Source: Lachnospiraceae bacterium (GTDB taxonomy: Bacteria > Bacillota > Clostridia > Lachnospirales > Lachnospiraceae). Taken from it: DNA of 15,107 nt. Under the pieces are notes generated by a model. That model saw only the letters and a program-made list of their open reading frames with translations, did no database searches and was not told where the DNA came from. The stretch covers positions 1-15,107 of the forward strand of contig JAEDFR010000054.1 in assembly GCA_016297945.1 (NCBI GenBank), given 5' to 3'. The first letter of the stretch is position 1. Each line of letters starts with the position of its first letter. Below, in pieces: positions 14,900 to 15,107 of the stretch. Made by a program: the position numbers and the translations under genes.

Positions 14900-14958
14900 T
14901 TTACACAAACAGGTAGGCCGAGCGCATGATATACGTTCGGCTTATTTGTTTGTGTGGA
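14900..14958 (+). ncRNA. long 25-pair hairpin, candidate structured RNA
   Basis: Bases 14900-14924 pair without interruption to 14934-14958 around a nine-base loop CATGATATA. Nineteen pairs are Watson-Crick and six are G.U when read as + strand RNA. On the - strand those six would be A-C mismatches, so the + strand is the likely functional strand. No T-run follows the stem, so it is not a simple terminator. No convincing promoter or 3-prime end was found, and no known RNA family is recognised. Confidence 0.5.
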
Positions 14959-14990
14959 TATACATTACTATATATGTATGTAAATGATGT

Positions 14991-15016
14991 TGGGGTCAAA
15001 AGCTATTTTGCCCCCA
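14991..15016. repeat. inverted repeat with 4-base loop
   Basis: TGGGGTCAAAA (14991-15001) and TTTTGCCCCCA (15006-15016) pair at ten of eleven positions (one T-C mismatch) around GCTA. No T-run follows on either strand. GTTGG (14989-14993) could instead pair with CCAAC (15022-15026), giving an alternative fold. Confidence 0.5.
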
Positions 15017-15026
15017 TGATACCAAC

Positions 15027-15058
15027 GGATTGCTACGCACTTTGTGCTCTCACAATCC
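15027..15058. repeat. nested inverted repeat
   Basis: GGATTG (15027-15032) pairs with CAATCC (15053-15058), and inside it GCAC (15037-15040) pairs with GTGC (15044-15047) around TTT. The two stems are separated by an asymmetric internal loop. The arms are fully complementary, so both strands can form the structure. Confidence 0.45.
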
Positions 15059-15106
15059 TAAAACATTCGAAATCCGCCCTAATCGGGCTACTTTCTCATG
15101 TTTTGC
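15050..15106 (-). CDS. possible C-terminal end of a - strand gene entering from the right (partial)
   Basis: Read on the - strand, 18 codons (AKHEKVARLGRISNVLGL) precede a TGA at 15052-15050. The residue mix is protein-like and basic, and the - strand terminator at 14843-14867 would end such a transcript, but only after an unusually long tail of about 180 bases. The + strand is also open here from an ATG at 15016 for 30 codons. With so little sequence neither is secure, and no family is recognised. Confidence 0.2.
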   Translation of the reverse strand, partial: AKHEKVARLGRISNVLGL

Positions 15107-15107
15107 G

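Larger units (their letters stand above)
14723..15107. other. 385-base stretch without a convincing gene, dense in repeats and hairpins
   Basis: After radA the sequence turns AT-rich (about 14723-14845) and then holds a succession of dyads to the window end. The elements are direct repeats at 14777-14811, a - strand terminator at 14843-14867, palindromes at 14868-14881 and 14882-14889, a 25-pair hairpin at 14900-14958, an 11-position stem at 14991-15016, a nested hairpin at 15027-15058 and a short stem at 15076-15088. Short reading frames run off the right edge on both strands (+ from an ATG at 15016; - ending at 15050), so one of them may be the edge of a gene lying mostly outside. Confidence 0.7.

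Noticed and set aside
14994..15000. GGTCAAA, the half-site of the CtsR heat-shock repressor
   Set aside because: CtsR operators are tandem GGTCAAA copies three bases apart near a promoter; only one copy is here, it is inside a hairpin arm, and it is over 2 kb past clpC.
14900..15088. CRISPR array or IS terminal inverted repeats
   Set aside because: There are no regularly spaced identical repeats, and no transposase or target duplication is visible in the window.
15016..15107. + strand ORF starting MIPTDCYALC at the window edge
   Set aside because: It has no ribosome binding site, begins inside a hairpin arm, runs only 30 codons and may be the reverse of a - strand gene; kept as a finding rather than a feature.

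Overview
The window looks like a chromosomal housekeeping region of a low-to-moderate G+C clostridial Firmicute, most likely a member of the Lachnospiraceae. The grounds are AGGAGG-type ribosome binding sites on nearly every gene, sigma-A-type promoters (for example TTGACT-16-TATAAT), and a gene set typical of that family: a MetY-type sulfhydrylase, PyrE, two small membrane proteins, a long M29-type aminopeptidase, and clpC followed by a small beta-rich protein and radA. All well-supported genes lie on the + strand. Species is not assigned.

Layout: (1) 1-76, possible tail of an upstream gene. (2) 101-1387, O-acetylhomoserine sulfhydrylase (sulfur amino acid synthesis). (3) 1465-4743, a run from its own promoter: pyrE, a 50-residue one-helix membrane protein, a 106-residue three-helix membrane protein, and a 694-residue metalloaminopeptidase with a roughly 250-residue N-terminal extension. 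(4) 4797-8420, purines: purE, purM and purN tightly packed behind a strong promoter with phased A-tracts upstream, then purD after a 132-base gap with a possible promoter of its own. Together these cover four steps of IMP synthesis; purK, purC, purF, purL, purB and purH are not here. (5) 8493-14722, a signal-peptide/cadherin-like/one-helix protein with a very acidic cytoplasmic tail, immediately followed by clpC, then a 137-residue soluble protein with its own promoter, then radA. (6) 14723-15107, no convincing gene but the densest structure in the window.

The last 385 bases are the part least explained by ordinary genes. They hold two 14-base direct repeats spaced 21 bases apart, a textbook intrinsic terminator read on the - strand, a 14-base palindrome, and a 25-base-pair uninterrupted hairpin whose six non-Watson-Crick pairs are all G.U when read on the + strand. 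Three further hairpins follow. The wobble pattern points to a + strand structured RNA; the terminator points to a gene or RNA entering from the right on the - strand. The window ends before either can be resolved. No CRISPR array, tRNA, rRNA, insertion sequence or recognisable riboswitch was seen.
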